The notes: generated by a model not told the origin, from the sequence alone. DNA of 64,000 nt from Corynebacterium aquatimens (GCF_030408395.1 NZ_CP046980.1:2418001-2482000); one strand, 5' to 3'. Positions 38,183-48,455 are shown, numbered from the stretch's first letter. A program made the numbers and translations.

Positions 38183-38204
38183 TCTAAACTGAAATAGTTT
38201 TAGA
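38183..38204. promoter_or_regulatory. Candidate MarR operator
   Basis: Imperfect palindrome TCTAAACT-GAAAT-AGTTTTAGA overlapping the -10 box TAGAAT (38201-38206) of the following marR gene. The layout suits autorepression. Confidence 0.55.
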
Positions 38205-38213
38205 ATGATTGAC

Positions 38214-38711
38214 ATGGCACAAAACTCCCAGAAATCTTCCGTCGAGAAGAATGAGCCGCACACCCCTGATGAGCTCGCGCGCGCGATTCGCCCGTTTTTG
38301 ACAAAGCTGTACGTTGCGTACTTCCGTATCTCCCAGACGTCGGATATCACCGGACCGCAGCTATCTATTCTGGAACGGCTTAATGCAGCGGGCCCGATGC
38401 GTATTAGTCAGCTCGCGCAAGAAGAGGGTATTCGTATGCCCACCGCGTCGAATACGCTGCACCAGCTCGAGGAGCGTAACCTTGTGGCCCGCGTGCGCGA
38501 TGAGCAGGATCGTCGTGGTGTCACGGTGGAGCTGACTGACTTCGGCCGCGAGGAGTTGGAACGCGTTGCTAACGAGCGCACGAAGTACGTCGCTGAGATG
38601 CTGTCCACGATCGACCCGGAGCTGCTGTCTAGCCGCGAAAGAACCCAGGGAGTTGTTGATATTCTCGGCGCTTTGGCAGAGTCGTACGCAACGGATAACG
38701 TGGTTTCTTAA
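38214..38711 (+). CDS. MarR-family regulator
   Basis: 165 aa winged-helix dimer: ITGPQLSILERLNAAGPMRISQLAQEEGIRMPTASNTLHQLEERNLVARVRDEQDRRGVTVELTDFG spans the DNA-binding core. The ATG at 38214 is 7 nt behind TAGAAT, so it is leaderless; an upstream in-frame ATG at 38205 lies inside the promoter. Followed 32 bp later by a stress-protein gene that may share its transcript. Effector unknown. Confidence 0.87.
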   Translation: MAQNSQKSSVEKNEPHTPDELARAIRPFLTKLYVAYFRISQTSDITGPQLSILERLNAAGPMRISQLAQEEGIRMPTASNTLHQLEERNLVARVRDEQDRRGVTVELTDFGREELERVANERTKYVAEMLSTIDPELLSSRERTQGVVDILGALAESYATDNVVS

Positions 38712-38743
38712 GCGTTCGTGCTCGTCGGTTTCGTGGAGGTGAG

Positions 38744-39673
38744 ATGGCGTCGCACCTTACCGTCCCTCGATTAGTGCCTGACCTGCGCGATCAGCCGCTG
38801 CGCATCGCGGTGGGTTGGGATACGGCCAGCACTGATGCGATAGAGCTCGCCGGGTGGCTGTCTAAAACTGTTCCCTCGCGCGTCCGAGTAATTTCTGCGG
38901 AGACGCGCCCGTGGTCAACGTCGATAAGCTTGAGCGGCAAGAAATACAAGCGCTGGCGCGACAAGCTGCAAAGCTCACGCGATGCTGAGGTCAAGCGGGC
39001 GTTGAAAGCTTTCGTGCCCAAGGAACGGTGGGACAAGCACTTCCACGTCCTCGCCGACGGCCCGAGCCGCGACGCGTTGCTGAGCGAAGAGGCCCGGCGC
39101 TTCAAAGCGGACGTTCTGCTGCTCGGCTCCACATCCAAGGCCACGAAAGGTCGCTTCAGCCCGACCCGCGCCGTGGACACGCTGATGCGCACCACGCCCG
39201 TCACGCTGGGGCTCGCGCCGCGCTCCGCGAAGCTGTCCAAACGCGGTCTCACGCGCATCACGTACGCTTTTTTGGACACGGATGATTCCAATCTCAACCA
39301 AGGGCTTCAGATCGCGTCCACGCTCGCTTTGCGCCTCGACGTCCCGCTTCGCATCGTCGCGTTCTCACCCGCCAGCTCCCATCATTCGCGCACCACGCTT
39401 ATCGACGAATGGAATGAAGCGTCCCTGGCCCTCCTCGACCGAGCCCGAGACTGCATTACCGCCATTGCCTCCGATCTTGGTCTTACCAAAACGAAACACT
39501 TCGAAGTCCAAACCCGAGTACGCACCGGCGACGGGTGGGCCCATACCGTGGATTCGATCAAGTGGAAGAAAGGCGATGTTGTGTGCATCGGCTCCTGCGT
39601 CGATGAGCGAGCAGAAGAATTCCTCCGCCACGTACCAGTTCCGATCCTTGTGTTCCCGCAGGAAGGTTCCTAG
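38744..39673 (+). CDS. Universal stress protein-like, two domains
   Basis: 309 aa resembling two UspA folds. Domain 1 has LRIAVGWDTASTDAIELAGWL and DVLLLGSTSKATKGRFSPTRAVDTL; domain 2 has ITYAFLDTDDSN and DVVCIGSCVDERAEEFLRHV. The ATP-loop glycines are poorly kept, so nucleotide binding is doubtful. GGAGGTGAG precedes the ATG. It ends 3 bp before a membrane-protein gene. Confidence 0.75.
   Translation: MASHLTVPRLVPDLRDQPLRIAVGWDTASTDAIELAGWLSKTVPSRVRVISAETRPWSTSISLSGKKYKRWRDKLQSSRDAEVKRALKAFVPKERWDKHFHVLADGPSRDALLSEEARRFKADVLLLGSTSKATKGRFSPTRAVDTLMRTTPVTLGLAPRSAKLSKRGLTRITYAFLDTDDSNLNQGLQIASTLALRLDVPLRIVAFSPASSHHSRTTLIDEWNEASLALLDRARDCITAIASDLGLTKTKHFEVQTRVRTGDGWAHTVDSIKWKKGDVVCIGSCVDERAEEFLRHVPVPILVFPQEGS
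38919..38929 (-). repeat. 11-mer GCTTATCGACG (complement)
   Basis: In the stress-protein gene; read TCG ATA AGC, using the very rare Ile codon ATA. Confidence 0.85.
39397..39407 (+). repeat. 11-mer GCTTATCGACG
   Basis: Second copy in the same stress-protein gene, opposite orientation; CTT ATC GAC. Confidence 0.85.
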
Positions 39674-39676
39674 AGC

Positions 39677-40126
39677 ATGACCACTCCTGGTCCCGTCGGC
39701 CCCGTCGGCCCCGATGATCACCCTGAGAACAAGCCCGAACGCGCCGCCGACTACATGAACAAGCGCCGTCCGGAGCCGCATACCTTAGAAGACTTGGTGG
39801 CTGAGCCCGACCCGGAAGAGATCAGGGCCCGCAACCAAGCGTCCACGCGGCAGGCGATCATTTTCGCGGCAATCGCCGTGGTGGGAACATTCCTAATTGC
39901 GCTGGCACTCATGCTCACCCCGCTGGAGAGAGTGCAGTGGGCACTCGCCGCGTCCATTTTCCCCGTCATCATGTTGCTAGCCTGCGCCGTCATCATGGTG
40001 CGCAAGCTCAACCGCTACGAGCGCTGGATGCCGTGGATGGGCATCTTCTGGATCCCCATGGTGCCGTTCACCGTGGGGTGGTTGATTTACACGCTCGGCA
40101 TCGTGGCGGAGCACTCCGCGCAATAA
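39677..40126 (+). CDS. Small membrane protein with three hydrophobic segments
   Basis: 149 aa. A hydrophilic N-terminal 55 residues ([38 protein letters not shown]) precede three TM helices ([61 protein letters not shown]). Probably cotranscribed with the preceding stress-protein gene. Its last 40 bp overlap the 3' end of trhO. Not recognised. Confidence 0.72.
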   Translation: MTTPGPVGPVGPDDHPENKPERAADYMNKRRPEPHTLEDLVAEPDPEEIRARNQASTRQAIIFAAIAVVGTFLIALALMLTPLERVQWALAASIFPVIMLLACAVIMVRKLNRYERWMPWMGIFWIPMVPFTVGWLIYTLGIVAEHSAQ

Positions 40127-40980
40127 GGGTTCTTCTCCCGGCAGTCCTCGCAGCTCAAGTACAAGCCGCGGCAGGCCGGCTCATTGGCGCAGTTGTAGAA
40201 CTGGTTCGTGTCCGCCCCACAGTGCTCGCAGTGGCCTAGCTGCACGTAATCAGGATCATCGGGGGCGCCGAATTCCGTATGCATGCGCTTGTCAAAGACG
40301 TAGAGGGAGCCCTCCCACAGGCCAGAGTTGCCAAATTTTTCCCCGTACCGCACGATCCCGCCGTCGATCTGGTAGACCTCCTCGAACCCGCGCGACTTCA
40401 TCAAACTCGACAGAATCTCGCAACGAATCCCGCCGGTGCAGTAGCTCACCACCGGCTTGTCCTTCATCCAGTCATACTTGCCGGAATCTAGCTCACGGAT
40501 GAAGTCATGCGTTGTTTCCACGTCCGGCACCACCGCGTTCTTGAACTTCCCAATCTCTGCCTCATACGCGTTACGGCCGTCAAAAAAGACCACGTCATCT
40601 CGCTTTTCGACGAGCTCATTGACCTCTTCCGGCTTCAAATGCACCCCGCCGCCAACGACGCCTTTGTCGTTGACCTTGAGTTCCTCGGGTACCCCGAACG
40701 TGACAATCTCATCGCGCACCTTGACGCTGAGCTTTGGGAAATCCCCTGCCCCGCCCTCGGACCACTTGAACTCGATCCCGCGGAAGTACTCCTTGGTCTT
40801 CTTCACATAGACCTTGCAGGCTTCCATGTCCCCGCCGACGGTGCCGTTGATGCCGTCCGGGGAGATGATGATTCGCCCGGTGAGCCCTAACCCCTCGCAC
40901 AGGTCGCGCTGCCACAGCCGAACGGCTTCAGGGTCGGCGATTGGGCGGAACTGGTAGTACAGCAGAATTTTTTCAGGCAC
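40087..40980 (-). CDS. trhO: tRNA uridine-34 hydroxylase TrhO (rhodanese family)
   Basis: 297 aa. An N-terminal acylphosphatase-like fold ([46 protein letters not shown]) is followed by the rhodanese domain with active-site Cys in [13 protein letters not shown] near residue 178, and a Cys-rich C terminus (CEHCG...[21 protein letters not shown]). It makes 5-hydroxyuridine at the tRNA wobble base. The GTG at 40980 is 6 nt behind TAGAAT (leaderless). Confidence 0.9.
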   Translation of the reverse strand: MPEKILLYYQFRPIADPEAVRLWQRDLCEGLGLTGRIIISPDGINGTVGGDMEACKVYVKKTKEYFRGIEFKWSEGGAGDFPKLSVKVRDEIVTFGVPEELKVNDKGVVGGGVHLKPEEVNELVEKRDDVVFFDGRNAYEAEIGKFKNAVVPDVETTHDFIRELDSGKYDWMKDKPVVSYCTGGIRCEILSSLMKSRGFEEVYQIDGGIVRYGEKFGNSGLWEGSLYVFDKRMHTEFGAPDDPDYVQLGHCEHCGADTNQFYNCANEPACRGLYLSCEDCREKNPYCAECSATMPSV

Positions 40981-41022
40981 ACCCAAATTCTAATCAGCGG
41001 CCCGACATCGGCGAAGTCGCAG

Positions 41023-42516
41023 TCATCGACGGTGGAACAGCGATTTCCGCCAGTACTTTGGCTCCGTGGTGGTCAGCACTCCAAGGGAGCGGAAGATACC
41101 CTCATCCACCGAACCCAGAATCGTTGTGATGTGGGCATCGCACCCGCGAAGGTTCTGGAGCTGCTCCAGCGCCTTGCGCGCATTCGCATCCTGGGCGGCA
41201 GAGGACGACAGCGCAATCAGCACCTCATCGGTATGCAGCCGCGGGTTGCGGGAGCCCAGGTAGCGGGTTTTTAAGGTTTGAATCGGTTCGATTGCCTCCG
41301 GGGCCAGCAAGTGGACCTCGTCGTCAATGCCCGCGAGCTTCTTCAGCGCGTTGAGCAGTACTGCGGCCGATGGCCCCAACAGATCCGAGGTCTTACCCGT
41401 AACGATCTCTCCGCCGGGCAGCTCCAACGCGGCGCCGGGGTTGCCCTTGGCCTCCTCCACCTCAAGCGCCGGCGCCACCACGGGACGGTCCGCAACACTC
41501 AAGCCCGCCTTGCGCATCACGTTCGCGGCCCGGTCAGTCACCTGCTCCGGCTCGTCCCCGCGGCGCGCATCCACGGACGCGGCATAGTAACGCCGAATGA
41601 TTTCTTGGTTGCCGGCGAACCTGCATGCCTCATCATCAGAGATGCACATGCCAGCCATGTTCACGCCCATGTCGGTCGGGGACTGGTATGGCTCCGTCCC
41701 CGTCGCCTCTTTGAGCAGCGCCTTGAGCAGCGGGAACACCTCGATGTCCCGGTTGTAGCTGGACACCTGTTCCCCGTACGCGGCCAAGTGGTACTGGTCA
41801 ATGACGTTGATGTCATCCAGATCCACTGTTGCTGCCTCATACGCCAAGTTGACGGGGTGTTCCAGCGGCAGGTTCCAAATCGGGAAGGTCTCAAATTTCG
41901 CGTAACCAGCGGGAATGCCGCGGCGGTTATCAGCCCACACCTGGCTCAGGCACGTCGCAAGCTTGCCGGAGCCAGGACCCGGCGCGGTCATGACCACCAC
42001 GTCGCGGGACGTTTCCACGTACTCGTTGCGCCCGAACCCCTCTTCGCTCACGATCAACGGGATGTCGTTCGGGTAGCCCGGGATGACCCTGTGGAGGCTT
42101 ACTTTCATCCCCAGCTTTTCCAGCTTGTCGCGGAAAGCATCGGCCTGGTCTGGGCCGGATTCGTAGTGCGTGATTACCACGTTGTCCACTAGGAAATCGC
42201 GCTCCCTGAAGACGTCGATAAGCCTCAAGACCTCGTCTTCGTAGGTGATCCCGATGTCAGCGCGGACCTTCTGGCGCACCAGATCGCCCGCGTTGACGCA
42301 GACCATGATCTCCACTTCGTCGCGGATCGCCTCCAGCATGGCAATCTTGTTGTCTGGGGTGAACCCAGGCAACACGCGCGAGGCATGGTGATCGTCGAAA
42401 AGCTTGCCGCCCATCTCAAGGTAGAGCTTGCCGCCGATCGCTTTACGACGATCGGAAATATGCTCCGACTGCATCCGAATGTATTTCTCGCGGTCGAAAC
42501 CGATTGCGTAGGGCAC
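41023..42516 (-). CDS. DUF1846-family protein
   Basis: 497 aa cytosolic protein. [19 protein letters not shown] at the start and [16 protein letters not shown] near residue 180, a P-loop-like stretch, are characteristic of DUF1846. The fold is phosphoribosyltransferase- or kinase-like in my recollection; no activity assigned. AAGGAAG lies 7 nt before the GTG start. Next upstream is malate synthase, same strand, 48 bp away. Confidence 0.88.
   Translation of the reverse strand: MPYAIGFDREKYIRMQSEHISDRRKAIGGKLYLEMGGKLFDDHHASRVLPGFTPDNKIAMLEAIRDEVEIMVCVNAGDLVRQKVRADIGITYEDEVLRLIDVFRERDFLVDNVVITHYESGPDQADAFRDKLEKLGMKVSLHRVIPGYPNDIPLIVSEEGFGRNEYVETSRDVVVMTAPGPGSGKLATCLSQVWADNRRGIPAGYAKFETFPIWNLPLEHPVNLAYEAATVDLDDINVIDQYHLAAYGEQVSSYNRDIEVFPLLKALLKEATGTEPYQSPTDMGVNMAGMCISDDEACRFAGNQEIIRRYYAASVDARRGDEPEQVTDRAANVMRKAGLSVADRPVVAPALEVEEAKGNPGAALELPGGEIVTGKTSDLLGPSAAVLLNALKKLAGIDDEVHLLAPEAIEPIQTLKTRYLGSRNPRLHTDEVLIALSSSAAQDANARKALEQLQNLRGCDAHITTILGSVDEGIFRSLGVLTTTEPKYWRKSLFHRR
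42213..42223 (-). repeat. 11-mer GCTTATCGACG (complement)
   Basis: In the DUF1846 gene; on the gene strand CTT ATC GAC GTC. Confidence 0.85.
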
Positions 42517-42564
42517 AGCAAGCTTCCTTGTGAAGTGGGCGAAAAGTTGGCGTTATGCCAGGCC

Positions 42565-44769
42565 TTATGCCAGGCCGTGAACTGCCTTGAACTCGCGGCG
42601 GCGAGCGTGCAGGATCGGCTCGGTGTACCCGGACGGCGACTTCGTGCCGTTGAAGATCAGGTCACGAGCAGCCTGGAAACCGATGGACTTGTCAAAGTCC
42701 GCGGCCATCGGCAGGTAGTTCGGGTCGCCCGCGTTCTGCTCATCGACGACCTTCGCCATGCGCTGCAGGGTCTCATCGAGCTGCTGCGCCGTAACCACGC
42801 CGTGCTCCAGCCAGTTGGCCAGCAGCTGGGAGGAAATACGGCAGGTAGCGCGGTCCTCCATCAGGTCAACGTTGTGAATGTCCGGCACCTTGGAGCAGCC
42901 GACACCCTGCTCGACCCAGCGGACCACGTAGCCCAGGATGGACTGGCAGTTGTTGTCCAGCTCTTCCTTGATCGCGTCCTCACCGAAGTCGTTGCCACCG
43001 GTGTTGACCGGGACGGTCAGCAGGCGCTCGAAGGTGTCGCGGCGGCCCTGCTTTCGCAGTTCTTCCTGCACCTCATCGACGTCCACCTGGTGGTAGTGGG
43101 TAGCGTGCAGCGTCGCGCCAGTCGGGGACGGAACCCATGCGGTGTTCGCGCCCTCGCGCGGCTGGCCGATCTTCTTGTCCAGCATGGCAGCCATGTGCTC
43201 GGTCTCTGCCCACATGCCCTTACCAATCTGGGCGCGGCCCGGCAGGTTGTGCGCGATACCAGCGTCGACGTTGTTGTCCTCGTAGGCCTGCTTCCACGGT
43301 GCGGTCTGCATGTCTGCCTTGCGCACCATCGGGCCAGCCTGCATGGAGGTGTGGATCTCATCACCAGTGCGGTCCAGGAAGCCGGTGTTGATGAACATCA
43401 GGCGGTCTGCTGCTTCAACGATGCAGGCATCCAGGTTTGCGGAGGTGCGGCGCTCTTCGTCCATGCAGCCGACCTTGACCGTGAACTCCGGCAGGCCCAG
43501 CATCTGCTCAACTCGGGTGAAGATCTCGTTGGTGAAGGCGACCTCTTCTGGGCCGTGCTGCTTCGGCTTCACCACGTACACAGAGCCGCTGCGGGAGTTG
43601 CGGTGCGGGTTGTCCTCGCGCAGACCCGGGATCGCGGAAGCGACGGTGATGATCGCATCCAGCAGACCTTCCGGAACCTCTTCGCCGTCGACCAGGATCG
43701 CCGGGGTGGTCATGAGGTGGCCCACGTTGCGGCACAGCATCATTGCGCGGCCGTGCAGCTTCGCTTCGCCCCCATCCTTCGTCGTAAAGGCGATGTCGTC
43801 TGCTTGGGAGCGGGTGAACGACTTGTCACCACGGGTCACGGTTTCCGCGATGTCACCCTTGTTCAGGCCGAACCAGGTCGCGTATGCGCCAGCCTTGTCG
43901 GCGCCGTCAACAGCGGCTGCCGAGTCCTCAAAGTCCATAATCGCGGACACAGCGGACTCCAGCGTGACGTCCTTGACGCCAGCGCGGTCGGTCTTGCCAA
44001 TCTCGGACTCGCGGTCGATCTCGATGATGATGTGCAGGCCGTTGTTGACCAACACGATGCCGGTCGGGTTGCCCTTCTCACCCTGGTAGCCGAGGTACGC
44101 CTCCGGGTTGACCAAAGCGACCTCGTTGCCGTCAGAAACGATCTTCAGCTCGCCAGCGTCCGTCACCGTGTACTCATCGATATCAGCGTGCGATGCGCCC
44201 TGAAGCGGCACGGCCTGGTCCAGGAAGTTGCGGGCCCATGCGATCACGCGGTCACCGCGGACCGGGTTGTAACCCTTACCAGGCTCCGCGCCGTCGTCCG
44301 TTGGGATCGCGTCGGTGCCGTACAACGCGTCATACAGCGAGCCGTAGCGCGCGTTCGCGGCGTTAATGGCAAAGCGCGCGTTCGTGATCGGCACAACCAG
44401 CTGCGGGCCAGCGACGTCAGCGAACTCTTCGTCGACATTCGCCGTGCGGATTGCGGCATCTTCAGGCTTATCGACGAGGTACCCAATCGAACGCAGGAAC
44501 TCCGCGTGCTCCGCCGGGTCAGGCTGTCCCGGGTTTTCGCGGTAGTAGTCATCCAGCTGTGCCTGCAGCTCGTCGCGGCGAGCCAGCAGCTGCTTGTTCT
44601 TCGGGGTCAGGTCTGCGAACAGCGCGGCGGCGTCAGCCCAGAACTTCTCTGCGTCCAGACCGATCTCCGGCAGCAGCGTGTCCTGCACAAAGTCATACAG
44701 CGGACGGGCAACAGCGAGTCCTGCAACCTCTACGCGTTCCGTGCGATCTTCAATCTGCGGCGTGGTCAT
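42565..44769 (-). CDS. glcB: Malate synthase G
   Basis: 734 aa, the monomeric G type used by corynebacteria. It condenses glyoxylate with acetyl-CoA in the glyoxylate shunt. Diagnostic stretches include [14 protein letters not shown] C-terminal helices, [23 protein letters not shown], and [31 protein letters not shown] precedes the ATG. It is divergent from aceA across 275 bp, so both shunt genes share a control region. Confidence 0.96.
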   Translation of the reverse strand: MTTPQIEDRTERVEVAGLAVARPLYDFVQDTLLPEIGLDAEKFWADAAALFADLTPKNKQLLARRDELQAQLDDYYRENPGQPDPAEHAEFLRSIGYLVDKPEDAAIRTANVDEEFADVAGPQLVVPITNARFAINAANARYGSLYDALYGTDAIPTDDGAEPGKGYNPVRGDRVIAWARNFLDQAVPLQGASHADIDEYTVTDAGELKIVSDGNEVALVNPEAYLGYQGEKGNPTGIVLVNNGLHIIIEIDRESEIGKTDRAGVKDVTLESAVSAIMDFEDSAAAVDGADKAGAYATWFGLNKGDIAETVTRGDKSFTRSQADDIAFTTKDGGEAKLHGRAMMLCRNVGHLMTTPAILVDGEEVPEGLLDAIITVASAIPGLREDNPHRNSRSGSVYVVKPKQHGPEEVAFTNEIFTRVEQMLGLPEFTVKVGCMDEERRTSANLDACIVEAADRLMFINTGFLDRTGDEIHTSMQAGPMVRKADMQTAPWKQAYEDNNVDAGIAHNLPGRAQIGKGMWAETEHMAAMLDKKIGQPREGANTAWVPSPTGATLHATHYHQVDVDEVQEELRKQGRRDTFERLLTVPVNTGGNDFGEDAIKEELDNNCQSILGYVVRWVEQGVGCSKVPDIHNVDLMEDRATCRISSQLLANWLEHGVVTAQQLDETLQRMAKVVDEQNAGDPNYLPMAADFDKSIGFQAARDLIFNGTKSPSGYTEPILHARRREFKAVHGLA
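44466..44476 (+). repeat. 11-mer GCTTATCGACG
   Basis: In glcB; on the gene strand GTC GAT AAG. Confidence 0.85.
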
Positions 44770-44974
44770 AACATCCTTCTTCCCTGTGATACCGACAGTT
44801 ACTCCAAGCCAGTGTAACCCGTCCGTGACACACGTCGGCTGCCCGCGCTATAGTGGCTGGCATCACCATCTGGTGGGAATTGGGGTAAGAAGCGAAAATT
44901 ACCCCCGAATGCGTCACTGTGATACGGCCGAAACCTGTCATTAGATTGACGTACTCCACCCATCGTGGGGATAC

Positions 44975-44990
44975 TAGGCGTGAACGCCTA
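44975..44990. promoter_or_regulatory. Palindrome between glcB and aceA
   Basis: TAGGCGT-GA-ACGCCTA, a perfect 7+7 inverted repeat 54 bp before the aceA start, followed by a further TAGGCT. Its place suggests an operator of the glyoxylate shunt; I could not match it to RamA, RamB or GlxR sites by eye. Confidence 0.4.
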
Positions 44991-45044
44991 AATCTTTAGG
45001 CTGATTCCATCAAAATGAGATCCCATGAAAGGGGACTGTCAAAC

Positions 45045-46337
45045 ATGACAACCACAGGACAGGCACGTACCGCTGCAGAGATCCAGAAGGACTGGGACGA
45101 GAACCCGCGCTGGAAGGGCATTACCCGCGACTACACTGCTGAGCAGGTTGAGCAGCTCCAGGGCAGCGTCATCGAAGAGCACACGCTGGCTCGCCGTGGT
45201 GCTGAGATCCTCTGGGACGGCATCTCCAAGGGCGACGGCTCCTACATCCACGCTCTCGGCGCTCTGACCGGTAACCAGGCTGTTCAGCAGGTCCGCGGTG
45301 GCCTGAAGGCTGTTTACCTGTCTGGTTGGCAGGTCGCAGGTGACGCCAACCTTTCCGGCAACACCTACCCGGACCAGTCCCTGTACCCGGCTAACTCCGT
45401 GCCGAACGTTGTTCGCCGCATCAACAACGCTCTGTCCCGCGCAGACCAGATCTCCCGCGTTGAGGGCGACACCTCCGTCGACAACTGGCTCGTTCCGATC
45501 GTCGCTGACGGTGAGGCTGGCTTCGGTGGCGCACTGAACGTCTACGAGCTGCAGAAGGCCATGATCCAGGCTGGTGCCGCTGGTACCCACTGGGAGGACC
45601 AGCTCGCTTCCGAGAAGAAGTGCGGCCACCTCGGTGGTAAGGTCCTGATCCCGACCCAGCAGCACATCCGCACCCTGACGTCCGCTCGCCTGGCTGCTGA
45701 CGTTCTCAACGTCCCGACCGTGGTCATCGGCCGCACCGACGCTGAGGCTGCAACCCTGATCACCTCCGACGTTGATGAGCGCGACCGCGAGTTCATCACC
45801 GGCGAGCGTTCCGCTGAGGGCTACTACTACGTGAAGAACGGCGTTGAGCCGTGCATCGCTCGTGCGAAGTCCTACGCTCCGTACGCTGACATGATCTGGA
45901 TGGAGACCGGTACTCCGGACCTCGAGCTGGCTAAGAAGTTCGCTGAGGGTGTCCACTCTGAGTTCCCGGACCAGCTGCTGTCCTACAACTGCTCCCCGTC
46001 CTTCAACTGGTCTTCCCACCTCGACGCAGAGGAGATCGCGAAGTTCCAGAAGGAGCTCGGCGCAATGGGCTTCACCTTCCAGTTCATCACCCTGGCTGGC
46101 TTCCACGCGCTCAACTACTCCATGTTCGACCTGGCATACGGCTACGCTCGCGAGGGCATGACCGCATTCGTCGACCTGCAGAACCGCGAGTTCGAGGCTG
46201 CAGCAGACCGCGGCTTCACCGCTGTGAAGCACCAGCGTGAGGTCGGTGCTGGCTACTTCGACGCCATCGCCACCACCGTTGACCCGAACTCCTCCACCAC
46301 CGCTCTGAAGGGCTCCACCGAGGAGGGCCAGTTCTAA
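45045..46337 (+). CDS. aceA: Isocitrate lyase
   Basis: 430 aa. Splits isocitrate to glyoxylate and succinate. Active-site motif [17 protein letters not shown] near residue 190, [20 protein letters not shown] near 150, and [13 protein letters not shown] near 315. ATG at 45045 with GAAAGGGGA upstream. Very biased codon use suggests high expression. Its last 160 bp are copied at 57795-57954. Confidence 0.97.
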   Translation: MTTTGQARTAAEIQKDWDENPRWKGITRDYTAEQVEQLQGSVIEEHTLARRGAEILWDGISKGDGSYIHALGALTGNQAVQQVRGGLKAVYLSGWQVAGDANLSGNTYPDQSLYPANSVPNVVRRINNALSRADQISRVEGDTSVDNWLVPIVADGEAGFGGALNVYELQKAMIQAGAAGTHWEDQLASEKKCGHLGGKVLIPTQQHIRTLTSARLAADVLNVPTVVIGRTDAEAATLITSDVDERDREFITGERSAEGYYYVKNGVEPCIARAKSYAPYADMIWMETGTPDLELAKKFAEGVHSEFPDQLLSYNCSPSFNWSSHLDAEEIAKFQKELGAMGFTFQFITLAGFHALNYSMFDLAYGYAREGMTAFVDLQNREFEAAADRGFTAVKHQREVGAGYFDAIATTVDPNSSTTALKGSTEEGQF

Positions 46338-46360
46338 GCACCTAGCTTTAGACTGACGCG

Positions 46361-46390
46361 AACCCGCACTGCCGCCGCAGTGCGGGTTTT
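46361..46390 (+). terminator. aceA terminator
   Basis: AACCCGCACTGC, loop CGCC, GCAGTGCGGGTT followed by TTTT: a classic intrinsic terminator. A weaker version of it follows the aceA fragment near 57975-58003. Confidence 0.9.
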
Positions 46391-46412
46391 TCGTGCGCTT
46401 GGGGGCTGTTGG

Positions 46413-46672
46413 CTATTCAGCGTCGCTCATTTGGTCCCACTCCCTTTTGAGCATGGCATAGGTCAACTCGTCCCCCCATTCGCCTTTGAAAATCTCTAGC
46501 TCGCGGAAGTGAGCTTCCTTGCGCATCCCGAGCCGTGCCATGAGCCGGGCAGAGCCTGCATTTCGCGGATCGCACCTTCCGATGTTGCGGTGCAAATTTA
46601 GGGTCCAGGCGTGAACGGTCTAATGATTAGACGGGGGGTTGTGATGGGTCGATCGAGCTGGAACGATGTCAT
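46413..46672 (-). pseudogene. GNAT acetyltransferase, copy 1, internal 310-bp deletion
   Basis: The start TSFQLDRPITTPRLIIRPFTP is followed within two codons by a stop, and the C-terminal part GRCDPRNAGSARLMARLGMRKEAHFRELEIF resumes in another frame. Comparison with copy 2 (58036-58596) shows about 310 bp missing, including most of the acetyl-CoA fold. The intact C terminus ends GDELTYAMLKREWDQMSDAE. The ancestor would be about 189 aa, like RimJ/RimL-type acetyltransferases. Confidence 0.85.
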
Positions 46673-46701
46673 GGAATTGAGGGTACTGTGTCCCACAGAC
46701 C

Positions 46702-46721
46702 AGTGATATCGTGACATCACT
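46702..46721. promoter_or_regulatory. vapB operator, copy 1
   Basis: AGTGATATCGTGACATCACT, a palindrome with 6-bp arms just upstream of the vapB ribosome-binding site GAGAGGAGG. Likely the autoregulatory operator. Identical sequence occurs at 58626-58645. Confidence 0.6.
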
Positions 46722-46738
46722 ATCGAGAGGAGGCCGTG

Positions 46739-46960
46739 ATGGATATTTTGATTAGGGGCATATCGGACGCAGCCGTAAAACGTTTGGACTCTGAAGCCGC
46801 CGAACTTGGGCTTTCCAGGAACGAATACCTGCGACGCAAAATTGAAGACACGGTGGAACCCAAGTCTCGAAGGAAGATCACGGCGGATGATTGGGCCCGT
46901 ACCGCCCGTATTCACGCTGATCTCTCGGACGAAGAAGTAATGCGCTCGGCATGGCATTAA
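46739..46960 (+). CDS. VapB/FitA-like ribbon-helix-helix antitoxin, copy 1
   Basis: 73 aa. DILIRGISDAAVKRLDSEAAELGLSRNEYLRRKIEDT is a ribbon-helix-helix with the FitA-type opening. The C-terminal DWARTARIHADLSDEEVMRSAWH is the toxin-binding tail. GAGAGGAGG lies before the ATG. The partner toxin gene overlaps it by 10 bp but is truncated. Identical to 58663-58884. Confidence 0.82.
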   Translation: MDILIRGISDAAVKRLDSEAAELGLSRNEYLRRKIEDTVEPKSRRKITADDWARTARIHADLSDEEVMRSAWH

Positions 46961-47034
46961 ACGGCTGGTTGATCGACAAGTCAGCGTACGTTCGGTTTTC
47001 AGCTGACCGGCTCCAACATGGTGAAACGGCGTAG
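46951..47034 (+). pseudogene. VapC PIN-domain toxin remnant, copy 1
   Basis: 27 codons, ALNGWLIDKSAYVRFSADRL, then stop. WLIDKSAYVR is the first strand and catalytic-Asp motif of a VapC toxin; the other ~100 residues are missing. The intact antitoxin is therefore orphaned. Confidence 0.7.
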
Positions 47035-47075
47035 GCTCGTGAATGAGAACCACTAGGCCTTAAAGGAGCACCGCC

Positions 47076-47597
47076 ATGACTGACACCAGCATTCAGTTCA
47101 TCCCCACCGCAGACATCGTGGACATCTACGACGATTTCGAGGACGATGTGCAAAGCTGCGACACCCAGTTCCGCAACTTCGGCGGCCGCACGGAGTTCTG
47201 CGGGGAGATCGTCACGATCTCCTGCTTCCAGGACAACGGTCTGGTGAAAAAGACGCTCAACTCCCCCGGCGAGGGCAAGGTGCTCGTCGTCGATGGTCAT
47301 GGCAGCCTGCACACAGCGCTCATGGGCGACATGATCGCGGAGGCTGGCGTGGAGAACGGCTGGGCTGGGGTGATCATCAACGGCCCGATCCGCGACTCCG
47401 CCGAGGTGGCCAAGATGGACTTCGGCTGCAAGGCACTGGGCACGAACCCCCGCAAGTCCGCCAAGGAAGGCGCGGGGAAGACGGACATCGTGATCCGCTT
47501 GGGCGGCATCGACTTTATCCCCGGCCACTACGTGTACGCGGATTCGGACGGGATCATTGTCACGCCGGAACCCGTCGTCAAGCGCGAAGAGGCGTAA
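47076..47597 (+). CDS. rraA: RraA-family protein, copy 1
   Basis: 173 aa. The fold binds oxaloacetate or related acids; members act as RNase E inhibitors or as 4-hydroxy-4-methyl-2-oxoglutarate aldolases. GKVLVVDGHGSLHTALMGDMIAEAGVENGWAGVIINGPIRDSAEVAKMDFGCKALGTNPRKSAKEG carries the GD...R..D core. AAAGGAG precedes the ATG. It ends 4 bp before nei2. Identical to copy 2 at 59000-59521. Confidence 0.88.
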   Translation: MTDTSIQFIPTADIVDIYDDFEDDVQSCDTQFRNFGGRTEFCGEIVTISCFQDNGLVKKTLNSPGEGKVLVVDGHGSLHTALMGDMIAEAGVENGWAGVIINGPIRDSAEVAKMDFGCKALGTNPRKSAKEGAGKTDIVIRLGGIDFIPGHYVYADSDGIIVTPEPVVKREEA

Positions 47598-47601
47598 ACT
47601 T

Positions 47602-48423
47602 TTGCCCGAAGGTCACGTCCTCCATGGGCTCGCAAACGAGCTCAACGCGCATTTCGCCGGCACATCGCTCGAGGTCACCAGCCCGCAGGGCCGCTTCGCG
47701 CATGAGGCATCGCTTATCTGCGGCGCGCGTCTCCACCGCGCCTACGCCCACGGCAAGCATCTGTTCATCGACTTTGATGCCGAAGACATCGGCGACACGC
47801 CGGCGCACATCGTCTACATCCACTTAGGCCTCATCGGCTCGCTGCGTTTCGAACCCGCGGACGAGGAGTGGGGGCAGATGCGCCTGCACATCTCCGACGG
47901 AACGATCGCCGCGAACCTGCGCGGCCCCCAGTTCTGTCGCTTGCTTACAGATGCCGAGGTCGCCGCGATCACGGACACAAGCGGGGAAGACCCTATCCGC
48001 GCCGACGCCGACCCCGATCAGGTCTTTGAGCGCGTCCACCGCTCCAAACGCACGATCGGCTCGCTGCTCATGGACCAGAAGATGTTCGCCGGCGTGGGCA
48101 ACATTTACCGCGCTGAGGTGCTATTTCGCAACAACCTCTCCCCCACCGTTCCCGGTAATGCCCTCGACCGCGGCACCTTCGACGCGATCTGGGACGACCT
48201 CGTGGATCTCATGCGCTACGGAGTGGAGACCGGCCGCATCGACACAGTGCGCGAGGACCATACGCCCGAGGCCATGGGGCGTGAACCCCGCAAGGATGAC
48301 CACGGCGGCGAGGTCTACGTCTACCGCCGGGCGGGCCTACCCTGCTACGTCTGCGGCTCGCCGATCGCGACCAAGGTCGTGGAAGGCCGGAAACTCTACT
48401 GGTGCCCGGAATGCCAAAAGTGA
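47602..48423 (+). CDS. nei2: Fpg/Nei-family DNA glycosylase (Nei2-like), copy 1
   Basis: 273 aa base-excision enzyme for oxidised bases. The TTG start at 47602 is chosen because the mature N terminus must be PEGH: Pro is the Schiff-base nucleophile and Glu the general acid. The H2TH region is QKMFAGVGNIYRAEVLFRNNLSPTVPGN, and the C-terminal zinc finger is CYVCGSPI...YWCPECQK. Sequence is identical to copy 2 up to 47753, then diverges. AGAGG of the rraA 3' end serves as ribosome-binding site. Confidence 0.88.
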   Translation: MPEGHVLHGLANELNAHFAGTSLEVTSPQGRFAHEASLICGARLHRAYAHGKHLFIDFDAEDIGDTPAHIVYIHLGLIGSLRFEPADEEWGQMRLHISDGTIAANLRGPQFCRLLTDAEVAAITDTSGEDPIRADADPDQVFERVHRSKRTIGSLLMDQKMFAGVGNIYRAEVLFRNNLSPTVPGNALDRGTFDAIWDDLVDLMRYGVETGRIDTVREDHTPEAMGREPRKDDHGGEVYVYRRAGLPCYVCGSPIATKVVEGRKLYWCPECQK

Positions 48424-48455
48424 ACGTACGTACTTCTGAAATCACCATTAGAGCC

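Noticed and set aside
42385..44817. Plus-strand open frame of 810 codons opposite glcB
   Set aside because: It mirrors the biased codons of malate synthase on the other strand. It has no motif, and its translation is typical antisense low-information sequence.
45039..46232. Minus-strand 397-codon frame opposite aceA
   Set aside because: A shadow of the strongly biased aceA codons.
46598..47053. Long minus-strand N-terminal extension of the GNAT gene through vapB
   Set aside because: The extension is antisense to the antitoxin and toxin remnant. The ATG at 46672 gives the normal acetyltransferase start.
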